DNA from: an uncultured Alphaproteobacteria bacterium
GTDB taxonomy: Bacteria > Pseudomonadota > Alphaproteobacteria > RF32 > CAG-239
Length of the DNA: 32,328 nucleotides
Assembly: GCA_944393725.1 (NCBI GenBank)
Contig: CALYBC010000013.1
Coordinates: 1-32,328, forward strand
Direction: 5' to 3'
The notes beneath the pieces were generated by a model. It saw only the letters and a list, made by a program, of their open reading frames with translations, did no database searches and had not been told where the DNA came from. Within the stretch, counting starts at the first letter, position 1. Each line of letters begins with the position of its first letter. The position numbers were made by a program, and so were the translations under genes. Positions 25,020 through 32,328 of the stretch are shown here, one piece after another.

Positions 25020-26378
25020 ATGGCTGATAATAAGTGGTTCGGTACTGATGGTGTTCGCGGTGTGGCTAATCAATTCCCGATGACAATAGAATTTGCAACC
25101 AAACTGGCTTGTGCCGCCGCAGAGCTAATTTGTATCAATCATAAAAAAGTGGCTATTGCCAAAGATACCAGAATCTCTTCCGATATGATTGAGGCTGCTC
25201 TTGTTGCCGGTTTTACGGCTAAAGGTGTCGATGTGATAAAACTTGGGGTAATTCCTACTCCGGCAGTTACTACTTTTGTTGCAGAACTTGGCGTGGATAT
25301 GGCTCTCATGATTACCGCTTCCCATAACCCTTTTTATGATAACGGAATCAAGCTTATCGCCAATAACGGTGATAAATTTGATAACCAAACTACCGCTCAA
25401 ATAGAAAGCCTTATTGAAAAAAATCAATTCTCTTTCAATAAAGATAAAATCGGAAAAGTGTCGGTTGATGGTTCAATAAAAGAAAAATATATGCAAAGAG
25501 CATTGCATATGTTTAATGATAAAAAATTGCCGCAAAATTTTAAGGTGGTGGTTGATTGTGCTAATGGCTGCTTCAGCGACATATTGCCGGAGGTTTTGCG
25601 AAGATTGGGGGCAAATGTCGTAGCTATCGCCGATAAACCTGACGGATATAACATAAATAATAATTGCGGTTCGCAACATGTTGAAAATATGCTGGCAAAA
25701 GTAAAAGCTGAGGTTGCAAGTCTGGGGGTGGCTGTTGACGGAGATGGCGATCGCATAAAAATTTGTGATGATAACGGTGTTTTGGTTAAGAGTGATCAAC
25801 TTATCGCTTTCTTGGCGAAAACCATGCAAAATTCCGGAGAGAATCAGTCTCGTCCCATCGTTTCTACCAAACTATCAAATACCGCATTGGAAAGATATAT
25901 AACTCAAAACCTTGGTCTAAAGTATTTTATTACCGGTGTGGGCGAAAGAAATGTGGTGCAAAAACTTAAGGAAGAAGGCGGAGTTATCGGAGGTGAAGAA
26001 TCGGGACATTTGGTTTTGCTTGAATATGCAAAGTCAGGTGACGCAATGATGGCTTTTTTGGCAACCATTGCCGGAATCATTGCTCAAGGCAAAAAGCCAA
26101 GCGAAATTTTTCCGCTGTTTGATGAAGATGCGTTGTTTTTTGAAAATGTTGGCGTCGATTCCGTGGCAACGGTTAAGAAAGTGGCCGCAAATCAGGATTT
26201 GAAGCAAATCGTCGAGGATATGAACGACAAACTTAAGGGTCGCGGCAGAGTAGTTATTCATCCTTCGGGAACCGAACCAAAAGTCAGAGTCTGGGTTTGC
26301 GGCGATGATGGTAAGATTGTTGAAAAGTGGGGAAAAGAACTTATGCAAAAAGTAAAAATTGTTAGCCAAAGTCACTAG
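25020..26378 (+). CDS. glmM: Phosphoglucosamine mutase
   Basis: Interconverts glucosamine-6-phosphate and glucosamine-1-phosphate, feeding UDP-GlcNAc synthesis for peptidoglycan and lipopolysaccharide. The 452-residue product has FGTDGVRGVAN near the N-terminus, the phosphoserine loop ITASHNPFYDNGIKL (catalytic S101), the metal loop VDGDGDR, the sugar-binding GEESGHLV and the phosphate-binding HPSGTEPKVRVW. All four active-site loops are intact. GlmM rather than a phosphomannomutase is indicated by the GTDGVRG and GEESGH forms and total length. GAGGT lies nine bases before the ATG. FtsH or folP, common neighbours of glmM elsewhere, are absent. Confidence 0.96.
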   Translation: MADNKWFGTDGVRGVANQFPMTIEFATKLACAAAELICINHKKVAIAKDTRISSDMIEAALVAGFTAKGVDVIKLGVIPTPAVTTFVAELGVDMALMITASHNPFYDNGIKLIANNGDKFDNQTTAQIESLIEKNQFSFNKDKIGKVSVDGSIKEKYMQRALHMFNDKKLPQNFKVVVDCANGCFSDILPEVLRRLGANVVAIADKPDGYNINNNCGSQHVENMLAKVKAEVASLGVAVDGDGDRIKICDDNGVLVKSDQLIAFLAKTMQNSGENQSRPIVSTKLSNTALERYITQNLGLKYFITGVGERNVVQKLKEEGGVIGGEESGHLVLLEYAKSGDAMMAFLATIAGIIAQGKKPSEIFPLFDEDALFFENVGVDSVATVKKVAANQDLKQIVEDMNDKLKGRGRVVIHPSGTEPKVRVWVCGDDGKIVEKWGKELMQKVKIVSQSH

Positions 26379-26397
26379 TTAATATTTTGTTTACTTT

Positions 26398-26427
26398 TTG
26401 AGCGTACTCTTTTGTATTATGTAATAT
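26398..26427 (+). promoter_or_regulatory. Putative promoter of the small gene pair
   Basis: TTGAGC (26398-26403), 18-base spacer, TAATAT (26422-26427), about 20 bases before the next ATG. The gap after glmM shows no terminator. Confidence 0.35.
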
Positions 26428-26446
26428 TTTACTGGGGAATTTATTG

Positions 26447-26653
26447 ATGCGTCAGGATATTGAAAAAAATTTTTTTGATTGGAGCCGTTCTGCTACACGC
26501 AATGTTAGGGCTAACGGTGTGCAGGCAATGATTGACCAAAAACTTAAAATCGCAGAAAACACAAAAGCCGCAGGTACTACCCGTTGCGTATGGCCATCGT
26601 CTTTGAAAAATTCTGACAGTAGGTATTTGAGCCGCAGAGTGTGGATGAGCTAG
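26447..26653 (+). CDS. Small basic hypothetical protein
   Basis: A 68-residue, strongly basic protein starting MRQDIEKNFFDWSRSATRN and ending in a basic SRYLSRRVWMS. I do not recognise it. No membrane helix, one cysteine. The start at 26447 has GGGGAA about ten bases upstream. The gene ends 6 bases before the next ATG, so the two are probably co-transcribed. Coding is supported by a usable start, position and the tight link; homology is unknown. Confidence 0.6.
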   Translation: MRQDIEKNFFDWSRSATRNVRANGVQAMIDQKLKIAENTKAAGTTRCVWPSSLKNSDSRYLSRRVWMS

Positions 26654-26659
26654 GTCGCC

Positions 26660-26977
26660 ATGTTTAAGGGAATAATTGCTTTATTTACTTCCGGTGCTAT
26701 TTTCAACCCGCTAGTGTTGTTGGGTATTATTTCAGGATTTGCTGCGGTCATTAAGCTTAAACCAGAACAGATAAGAGATATTTGCGGTGATGAAAGATGG
26801 TATATCGGAGTTGCCGTAGTGGCTTTATTATATACAATCGTATTTGCCAAAATCTATAAAGAAGGCGGAGATGAGGTCGATTGGTCGGCTACTTTAGGAT
26901 TGGCAGTTTGGAATTTTGTAAAGTATTTTATGGCCTTTTTCTTGTCGATGTCTTTTGTTATGTTGGTAAGTTTTTAG
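26660..26977 (+). CDS. Small membrane protein of unknown function
   Basis: A 105-residue protein with about three hydrophobic helices (roughly residues 14-31, 48-63, 80-104), separated by a charged loop KLKPEQIRDICGDERWY and a second acidic loop KEGGDEVDW. No family is recognised. It follows the small basic gene by 6 bases and overlaps the convergent YjfB-like gene by four bases at the stop codons (TTAG at 26974-26977). Ribosome binding would be within the end of the upstream gene, suggesting coupling. Confidence 0.7.
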   Translation: MFKGIIALFTSGAIFNPLVLLGIISGFAAVIKLKPEQIRDICGDERWYIGVAVVALLYTIVFAKIYKEGGDEVDWSATLGLAVWNFVKYFMAFFLSMSFVMLVSF

Positions 26978-27147
26978 ATACTTACATCGATATTTGTTCC
27001 TAAATCTGAGGAGGCAGAAACCATACGGTCGGGGTCTAGTAAGACCTCGACTATTTGTTGTTGCATCTCGGCATTTTGTTTGATTATGTTCAACTGCAAC
27101 TGTTGCATCGCCAGTGCATATGAACCAAGTGCTCCGATTTCACTCAT
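26974..27147 (-). CDS. YjfB-like putative motility protein
   Basis: A 57-residue helical protein, MSEIGALGSYALAMQQLQLN onward, ending SSDLGTNIDVSI. Size, the glutamine-rich N-terminal helix, and the GxNIDV C-terminus match the YjfB family, found mainly in flagellated bacteria and annotated as putative motility protein without proven function. Start ATG 27147 follows GAGGAG at nine-base spacing. The 3' end overlaps the convergent membrane gene. It hints that the organism is motile, but this alone is not proof. Confidence 0.65.
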   Translation of the reverse strand: MSEIGALGSYALAMQQLQLNIIKQNAEMQQQIVEVLLDPDRMVSASSDLGTNIDVSI

Positions 27148-27293
27148 AATCTTATTCTCCTCAAATAATATTTGTAATGATAGCATAAAATTACTTAAAA
27201 AGCATTAATTTTTTTGTTTTCAATGTTGAATTATAAATATTATGCGTTATAAACTTTAGGTAATGTTTTAACCTCTGGTAAAGGAGAAATCTT

Positions 27294-27776
27294 ATGAGAA
27301 CTTTATTGTTGACTACGGCTTTTTGTTCTATTGCATCGTTGGTTCTTGCTCAAGAAAGTAACGATCCTACTGTTGTATTTGGTGCTGCGGCCACTCAAAA
27401 CGGAGGTCAAAACGAATTTTTGGTAGAACAGCCAAAGGATGCTCCGAATCCTCTGGGAGATCCTCTTCCGTATGTTGAAGAAAATAATCAATCAGCTCCC
27501 AGTGATGCGAAGCCGGCAGTTGTTGAAAACCAAGCCAGCGAATCGACACCGACAGATTTGCAGCCTAACGCAGCCGATGTAAATGCCTCGGTTCCGGATA
27601 TTGAAAATATGAACCCGCAAGAAGCAGCACAGACTTTAGGAAGTGATTTCCAAAATACGGTGACTGAGGCCAACGGCAGAATATATGATATTCAATCTTT
27701 TCCGGAAGAGGATGTAAATGTGATGAGCAATCCATCCGAGCCGCAATCCATATATTCACCTAATGTGAATAACTAA
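27294..27776 (+). CDS. Secreted acidic low-complexity protein
   Basis: A 160-residue precursor with signal peptide MRTLLLTTAFCSIASLVLA, cleaved before QESND. The mature part is acidic, rich in Asn, Pro, Ala, Glu and Ser, lacks cysteine, and is predicted mostly disordered. No family is recognised. AAAGGAG lies about nine bases before the ATG, a strong ribosome binding site. Location is periplasmic or extracellular. It converges on the Cys-rich secreted gene with a single base between stop codons and no hairpin. Confidence 0.75.
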   Translation: MRTLLLTTAFCSIASLVLAQESNDPTVVFGAAATQNGGQNEFLVEQPKDAPNPLGDPLPYVEENNQSAPSDAKPAVVENQASESTPTDLQPNAADVNASVPDIENMNPQEAAQTLGSDFQNTVTEANGRIYDIQSFPEEDVNVMSNPSEPQSIYSPNVNN

Positions 27777-27777
27777 G

Positions 27778-29496
27778 TTAGTTACACTTTAGTTGCTGTT
27801 TATCTAATTCGCGGCACTGCCACTTGTCTTCCATAAGGTTAGATGGTTCCAGTGTCGCAGTTTGCGATTGCGTATCTAAAGATGAACCAAGGTGGATAAG
27901 ATATTTGTCATCGCAATCCATCTTATTGTTGTCAACCAATGGATATTCAATATTGCCTAACACGCTAAGCAGACGCGAATAGCGATGAAGGTGTATACTG
28001 CTTAAAGTGTTGGGAAGATCTGGATTGTTGCTGGTCGATATTAATTTGATATAGGGAACATCTATGACACTTCGTTGCTTGATTACAATATTGGAAGTAT
28101 CGGCTATTATGCCGCCGGCAATTTTAGCTTGGGTGTTGCAACCAAACAAAATACTCGCAGAATCGGATGTAGTATTTTGCGTATCGGCGTATTTAAGAAT
28201 ACCTTTAATGAAAATTTGAGCAAATGATTTTGTGGTTAGACTGCCAATCAGGTTTCCTTTAATAGCAAATGACGAATCCTTGCCGACACTAACATTGCCG
28301 GTAACATTACCGGTTGAAATGAATTTAGAGCCGTCGTCAATATTTATGTCGGCACAGATATTGCTTACATCAACAAAACTTACCGTACCCGCAACATTGA
28401 AGGATTTACCTTTGAGCGGACAATCAGGGGCGTTGCCTTTGACTGTTATTCTAACATTGTTTAAGGCTCCGGTGATTGATAAAGATGCCGGTGTTTCGTA
28501 ATTGAGGATAAAGTTTATATCGCTGATGTTGCGTTCGAAAATATTGGCATACATCTCGAGATTTTTTTCATTAATGTTGAGTGTTACTTCCGGACGGATG
28601 TTAGATTTGCAGGCGTTGGATATTTCTCCATAGAGCGACATCATTGACTTTTTGGTAATATCAATAACCGGATCAGTGCTGTCTTCGCCGATAATATCGG
28701 TTTCGGGGTACATGCTAACGGCTAATTTATAGCAGTTTATGGAGCATTTCTTAAAGTTGTCATTTTCCGGACAAGTTATAGTGTCTTCGGTTTCTTGACA
28801 GGAAGAATACAGATATCCTTGTTCTTTGCAGACCATTTCCGAGGTTTGGCAAGCTGAATAAAGAGTATTTTTGCCTTTGAGGCAAGAAGATGTTTGAGCC
28901 GATAGCGGACCATATTCGCAAGGCATATAGCCGTCACAAGGAGCTTCTACCACATTGGTCTTGACAATTCCGTCGCAGGTGGTGCAGGTCTCCCCTTGGG
29001 CAATATATCCTGCCGGAATTTTGCTTAAAATATATTGGAACTGCGGACAAGTGTTACAGCATTTGCCATAGTTGGAGTTATATGGACAACGCTTATCGGT
29101 TAATTGGCATTTTTCTTTAGAAGTGAAGCCGGCTTCTTCGCAGGCTCTTGCCGCATCTTCTTGGCATGCGCGGTACATGGAAAGTTTGTTGTCACACATC
29201 TTGACCGGATATGAGGGCAGCTCGCAATCTTCTTCTTTGAAGGTGTAATTGTTATTGCGGCACCATTGTTCTTGAGAGCAGGTGCGATAATATGTATCGT
29301 TGTAGGGGCAAGGCTCTGAAGGTGCTGTTTGACTATCACAGTTGGCGTAAGTGATTTTATAACCTTCGTCAATACATTTTTGTTCGGAACGGTTAAGCTC
29401 GTGTTTACTATAGTCGTTGGCAGCATATTCAGGAACAACTGAAGCCATTACGGTTTTAGATATAAATAAAAGAGCGATAAGTATTATTTTTTTCAT
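27778..29496 (-). CDS. Secreted cysteine-repeat protein with beta-helix-like C-terminal half
   Basis: A 572-residue precursor with signal peptide MKKIILIALLFISKTVMA. Residues ~40-255 contain five or so degenerate repeats of pattern C-x5-GY/GF-x(4-6)-C-x(~8)-CP-x(~5)-Y/F-x2-C. Examples are CIDEGYKITYANC, ACEEAGFTSKEKC and VCKEQGYLYSSC, with about 30 cysteines in all, probably disulfide-bonded. Residues ~290-490 switch to short beta-strand-like repeats of alternating hydrophobic residues (VTGNVSVGKDSSFAIKGNL, IAGGIIADTSNIVIKQ), as in right-handed beta-helices of surface proteins. No catalytic motif is seen, and no sorting or autotransporter domain. Start ATG 29496 has AAGGTG eight bases upstream. 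The function is unknown; an envelope-surface or matrix role fits. Confidence 0.8.
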   Translation of the reverse strand: MKKIILIALLFISKTVMASVVPEYAANDYSKHELNRSEQKCIDEGYKITYANCDSQTAPSEPCPYNDTYYRTCSQEQWCRNNNYTFKEEDCELPSYPVKMCDNKLSMYRACQEDAARACEEAGFTSKEKCQLTDKRCPYNSNYGKCCNTCPQFQYILSKIPAGYIAQGETCTTCDGIVKTNVVEAPCDGYMPCEYGPLSAQTSSCLKGKNTLYSACQTSEMVCKEQGYLYSSCQETEDTITCPENDNFKKCSINCYKLAVSMYPETDIIGEDSTDPVIDITKKSMMSLYGEISNACKSNIRPEVTLNINEKNLEMYANIFERNISDINFILNYETPASLSITGALNNVRITVKGNAPDCPLKGKSFNVAGTVSFVDVSNICADINIDDGSKFISTGNVTGNVSVGKDSSFAIKGNLIGSLTTKSFAQIFIKGILKYADTQNTTSDSASILFGCNTQAKIAGGIIADTSNIVIKQRSVIDVPYIKLISTSNNPDLPNTLSSIHLHRYSRLLSVLGNIEYPLVDNNKMDCDDKYLIHLGSSLDTQSQTATLEPSNLMEDKWQCRELDKQQLKCN

Positions 29497-29575
29497 AAAA
29501 ATGCACCTTGTAGCAAAAAATTCTTCCATAATTTTATACTAAATCTCTATGATTAATATAGAGTTAAAACTTTTT

Positions 29576-29605
29576 TTGACAAAATATGTTTTTTTTGACT
29601 AGATT
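29576..29605 (+). promoter_or_regulatory. carD: Putative promoter of carD
   Basis: TTGACA (29576-29581), 18-base spacer, TAGATT (29600-29605). A second TTGACT at 29595-29600 overlaps the -10. About 75 bases of leader precede the start codon. Confidence 0.4.
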
Positions 29606-29680
29606 TAAATCCGATTTTGTGGTATGTTAGCATTCGTTAAGCAAAATTACAATCGAATATTTAACAATAGGCAGGGAGTT

Positions 29681-30187
29681 ATGAATAAAAAATTAACAGT
29701 TAAAAATCCTTATGTTACGGGAGAATATGTAGTTTATCCGGCTCATGGCGTCGGCAAAGTGGCTGATGTAACCAAACAGACCATCGCAGGAAGCGAGTTG
29801 GAGTTGATTGTGGTTAATTTTGATAAAGATAAAATGACTTTGCGTATCCCGATGGCTAAGGCCGAAACTACCGGTTTGCGAAAAATTTCCGGAGCCGATA
29901 CCATGTCTGATGCTTTGAGTGCCTTAAAAGGTAAAGCAAAAGTGAAAAAAGTGATGTGGTCAAGGAGAGCTCAGGAATATGAAAATAAGATAAATTCGGG
30001 TAATCCGGTCGCAATCGCCGAGGTTATAAGAGATTTGCATCGTAATGAAAACTTGGCCGAGCAATCATACAGCGAAAGACAAATTTATGAGCAGGCTCTT
30101 GACAGATTGTCAAATGAATATGCCGTGTTTGAGAATATATCAACAGCCGATGCTACCAAGAAAATTTTGGATATCTTGAGTAAGTAA
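29681..30187 (+). CDS. carD: CarD/CdnL family transcription regulator
   Basis: Binds the RNA polymerase beta subunit and stabilises open complexes at many promoters, notably rRNA. In alphaproteobacteria (CdnL) it is a global growth regulator and a ClpXP substrate. The 168-residue protein has the Tudor-like RNAP-interaction domain: YVTGEYVVYPAHGVGKVADV and LRIPMAKAETTGLRKIS (about residues 10-70). The C-terminal helical DNA-binding part includes KKVMWSRRAQEYENKINSG and RDLHRN. Start 29681 follows AGGGAG; a longer in-frame start exists at 29624 without a ribosome binding site. It lies immediately before clpP-clpX, but a terminator separates them. Confidence 0.94.
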   Translation: MNKKLTVKNPYVTGEYVVYPAHGVGKVADVTKQTIAGSELELIVVNFDKDKMTLRIPMAKAETTGLRKISGADTMSDALSALKGKAKVKKVMWSRRAQEYENKINSGNPVAIAEVIRDLHRNENLAEQSYSERQIYEQALDRLSNEYAVFENISTADATKKILDILSK

Positions 30188-30203
30188 ATTTAACAAGATT
30201 CGT

Positions 30204-30240
30204 AATCCCTTGCGAGAGGCTTCGTGAGGGATTTTTTTTG
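30204..30240 (+). terminator. Rho-independent terminator after carD
   Basis: AATCCCTTGCGA (30204-30215) pairs with TCGTGAGGGATT (30222-30233) with two G-U pairs, followed by T8. Confidence 0.8.
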
Positions 30241-30330
30241 CTTTAAAAAACTTTTTTTAATAATTTGTTGATTATATTGTAATATGCACATAAACTGTGT
30301 TAGGCTTAATTTTTATAAGAGGAATTAGAA

Positions 30331-30942
30331 ATGATGAGCGAAATCAGAGATAGTTTGATACCCATGGTAATTGAACAGACATCGCGCGGAGAACGTTCGT
30401 TTGATATCTTTTCAAGATTGTTAAAAGAAAGAATCATATTTTTGACCGGCGAAGTAAATGATGAAGTGTCTGCTTTGGTTTGTGCTCAGCTGTTGTTCTT
30501 GGAAGCCGAAGACCCGAAAAAAGATATCTTCCTTTATATAAATTCTCCGGGCGGTGTGGTTACTTCCGGTATGGCAATGTATGATACTATGCAATATATT
30601 TCTTGCGATGTGAATACTTTATGCATCGGACAGGCTTGCTCAATGGGGTCTTTGCTCTTGGCCGGCGGTGCAAAAGGTAAAAGATTTGCTCTGCCCAATG
30701 CCAGAATCATGATTCATCAACCTTCGGGCGGTTTCAGAGGACAGGCGACAGATATTGAGATTCATGCTAAAGAAATTTTAGATATGAAGAAAAGACTTAA
30801 TCAGATTTATGCCAACCATACCGGCAAAAAAATAAATGTGATTGAAGCGGCAATGGAGCGTGATAATTTTATGAATCCGCAAGAGGCTAAAAAATTCGGA
30901 CTGATTGATCATGTCGTAACATCAAGAAACGATATTAAGTAA
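30331..30942 (+). CDS. clpP: ATP-dependent Clp protease proteolytic subunit
   Basis: Serine protease that forms the double-heptamer chamber of ClpXP/ClpAP. The 203-residue protein contains the full catalytic triad: S104 (GQACSMGS), H129 (MIHQPSGG) and D178 (MERDNFMN). [12 protein letters not shown] forms the substrate-binding strand. An N-terminal pro-segment ([20 protein letters not shown]) is probably removed autocatalytically, as in proteobacterial ClpP. GAGGA lies seven bases before the ATG. It is 13 bp ahead of clpX, as usual in alphaproteobacteria; trigger factor (tig), often upstream, is absent. Confidence 0.97.
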   Translation: MMSEIRDSLIPMVIEQTSRGERSFDIFSRLLKERIIFLTGEVNDEVSALVCAQLLFLEAEDPKKDIFLYINSPGGVVTSGMAMYDTMQYISCDVNTLCIGQACSMGSLLLAGGAKGKRFALPNARIMIHQPSGGFRGQATDIEIHAKEILDMKKRLNQIYANHTGKKINVIEAAMERDNFMNPQEAKKFGLIDHVVTSRNDIK

Positions 30943-30955
30943 GTGAGGATTAATA

Positions 30956-32203
30956 ATGGTAGACGATAAAGAAAAATTGCACTGTTCGTTCTGCGGCAAA
31001 AGTCAGGATGAAGTAAAAAAGCTGGTGGCAGGAAGAGGGGTATATATCTGCGATGAATGTATTGAGGTGTGCATCAGCATTGTATCCGACGAAATAAAAG
31101 AGATGGAAAAAAACGAAGGTAAAGTAATGTTTGATGCTTTGCCGTCGCCTTCTAAGATTAAAGAGTTTTTGGACCAATATGTTATCGGACAAGATTTGGC
31201 AAAGAAAGTTTTGGCAGTAGCGGTTTATAACCACTATAAAAGGCTAAACTCCAAGAAAACCAATAATGATGTTGAGATTGCCAAATCAAATGTGATTTTA
31301 ATCGGTTCTACCGGTAGCGGTAAAACACTTTTGGCACAGACTTTGGCCAAGATTTTGGATGTGCCTTTTGCCATTGCCGATGCTACTACTTTGACCGAGG
31401 CCGGATATGTCGGTGAGGATGTGGAAAATATCATCTTGAAATTGGTGCAAAATGCCAATTACGATATTGAAAAAGCACAGAGGGGAATCGTATATATTGA
31501 TGAGATTGATAAGATTACTCGTAAATCAGACAGTGCCTCAATAACTCGTGATGTATCGGGTGAGGGCGTGCAACAGGCTTTGTTGAAAATTATTGAAGGT
31601 ACGGTTGCAAATGTGCCGCCGCAAGGAGGAAGAAAGCACCCGCAACAAGAATTTTTGCATGTTGATACAACCAATATTTTGTTTATTTGCGGTGGTGCTT
31701 TTGCCGGATTGGAAAAGATTGTCAGCCGCAGGGGCAAAGAAACTTCAATCGGGTTTGGGGCCAAGGTTGCTCCTAAAGAAGAACGCAATATCGGCGAGAT
31801 TATTAAAGATGTGCAACCCGAGGATTTGCTAAAATATGGTATGATACCGGAATTTGTGGGACGATTGCCGATTATTGCGACTTTGGATGATTTAAATGAA
31901 GAAGCTTTGGTTAAGGTGTTGACAGAGCCTAAAAATGCTTTGGTCAAACAATATAAGACCATGTTTGAAATGGAAGGCGTCAAGTTGACATTTACCGAGG
32001 CCGCACTCAAGGCGGTGGCTAAAAAGGCTATTGAACGCAAGACCGGAGCCAGAGGATTGCGTGCAATTATGGAGGAAGCTTTGCTTGAGTTGATGTATGA
32101 AGTTCCGGATCAAAAAGATTTGGAAGAAATTGTTATTGATGAAAAAGTGATTAATGAAGGCAAAGCTCCGAAGTTTATCAAGAATAAAAAGAAGGCCGGA
32201 TAA
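30956..32203 (+). CDS. clpX: ATP-dependent Clp protease ATPase subunit ClpX
   Basis: AAA+ unfoldase that feeds tagged or regulatory proteins into ClpP. The 415-residue protein has the N-terminal zinc-binding domain (C10, C13, C32, C35), Walker A GSTGSGKT (117-124), the pore-loop GYVGED (150-155) and Walker [10 protein letters not shown] (179-187). The hallmark [14 protein letters not shown] precedes the segment with [15 protein letters not shown], which contains the IGF-loop that docks on ClpP. C-terminal sensor-2 motif [12 protein letters not shown] is present. The ATG follows GTGAGGA, 13 bp after clpP, so the two are an operon. In alphaproteobacteria ClpXP controls cell-cycle regulators; CarD next door is a known substrate class. 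Confidence 0.98.
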   Translation: MVDDKEKLHCSFCGKSQDEVKKLVAGRGVYICDECIEVCISIVSDEIKEMEKNEGKVMFDALPSPSKIKEFLDQYVIGQDLAKKVLAVAVYNHYKRLNSKKTNNDVEIAKSNVILIGSTGSGKTLLAQTLAKILDVPFAIADATTLTEAGYVGEDVENIILKLVQNANYDIEKAQRGIVYIDEIDKITRKSDSASITRDVSGEGVQQALLKIIEGTVANVPPQGGRKHPQQEFLHVDTTNILFICGGAFAGLEKIVSRRGKETSIGFGAKVAPKEERNIGEIIKDVQPEDLLKYGMIPEFVGRLPIIATLDDLNEEALVKVLTEPKNALVKQYKTMFEMEGVKLTFTEAALKAVAKKAIERKTGARGLRAIMEEALLELMYEVPDQKDLEEIVIDEKVINEGKAPKFIKNKKKAG

Positions 32204-32241
32204 AAATTAATTTCTTTTTAAGGAAAAATGTGGTAAAATAA

Positions 32242-32275
32242 AATCCGTACGGAGTAGCTGTCCGTGCGGATTTTT
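32242..32275 (+). terminator. Rho-independent terminator after clpX
   Basis: AATCCGTACGGA (32242-32253) pairs with TCCGTGCGGATT (32261-32272), one G-U pair, seven-base loop, T-run after it. Confidence 0.8.
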
Positions 32276-32309
32276 CTTAAGAAAACCAAGATTTAAGGAC
32301 GCAACAAGA

Positions 32310-32328
32310 ATGTTGAGTAAAGAACTTA
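32310..32328 (+). CDS. Start of a gene running off the window
   Basis: An ATG at 32310 with AAGGA about eleven bases upstream opens a frame, MLSKEL, that continues past the window end. Placement directly after clpX, on the same strand, fits lon in many proteobacteria, but six codons cannot prove it. Confidence 0.35.

Noticed and set aside
27771..27783. Short palindrome AACTAAGTTAGTT between two convergent stop codons
   Set aside because: The symmetry largely follows from two stop codons facing each other. The stem is six A/T-rich pairs with one central base and no U-tract, so it is not convincing as a terminator.
31459..32040. 193-residue minus-strand frame inside clpX
   Set aside because: Antisense to the conserved AAA+ domain of clpX, with no independent support.

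Overview
The window looks like a chromosomal segment of a low-GC, probably anaerobic or microaerobic alphaproteobacterium. Evidence for this is an AT-rich sequence with dense, mostly bacterial-core genes, a single-chain pyruvate:ferredoxin oxidoreductase (nifJ), a CarD/CdnL regulator directly before clpP-clpX, a SecA ending in a zinc-binding SEC-C motif, and many unrecognised lineage-specific membrane or secreted proteins. Gut alphaproteobacteria of the RF32 type would fit, but that lineage assignment is inference. I see no CRISPR array, insertion sequence, rRNA or integrated phage.

Layout. 1-1107: the 3' end of a lysozyme-like gene, converging on a small membrane-anchored protein. 1129-3055: nhaA behind two palindromic operator-like sites (one Fur-box-like), then an HdeD-like membrane protein. 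3057-5532 (minus): a tightly packed set reading HNH-nuclease-like protein, SUKH/YrhA-like protein, tsaC. The first two abut stop-to-start and resemble a nuclease/immunity pair. 5674-8220: two aminopeptidases, pepA (M17) and an M29 enzyme. 8323-10203: a tandem of two distantly paralogous proteins of unknown function. 10248-14621 (minus): an unknown protein and nifJ. 14843-15992: a strong promoter, a long structured leader or possible small RNA, and an SPFH/band-7 protein. 16041-18770 (minus): secA. 18956-20474: a periplasmic parvulin PPIase and two tiny paralogous membrane proteins. 20611-22179: prfC. 22229-23834 (minus): an arsR-arsP-thioredoxin operon with a near-perfect palindromic operator. 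23906-24883 (minus): a polytopic membrane protein and tRNA-Thr(UGU). 25020-26977: glmM and two small unknown proteins. 26974-29496: a YjfB-like protein, a secreted acidic protein and a cysteine-rich secreted protein with a possible beta-helix. 29681-32203: carD, clpP, clpX, and the first codons of another gene at the edge.

Working together. ClpX and ClpP form one protease. PepA and the M29 enzyme would finish degradation of its peptides. SecA and the parvulin serve export and folding of envelope proteins. ArsR, ArsP and the small thioredoxin look like a self-regulated metalloid-resistance unit.

Expression signals are unusually legible. Convergent genes are separated by symmetric bidirectional terminators, one of which contains both stop codons. 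The tRNA promoter (TTGACA-17-TATAAG) gives a local sigma70 consensus. Six genes of unknown function share a start context with no Shine-Dalgarno and an A/T-rich leader ending in ATGG, unlike most of the recognised genes. The most interesting candidates for undescribed biology are the HNH/SUKH pair, the tandem paralogues at 8323-10203, the Cys-repeat secreted protein, and the structured leader at 14872-15131.
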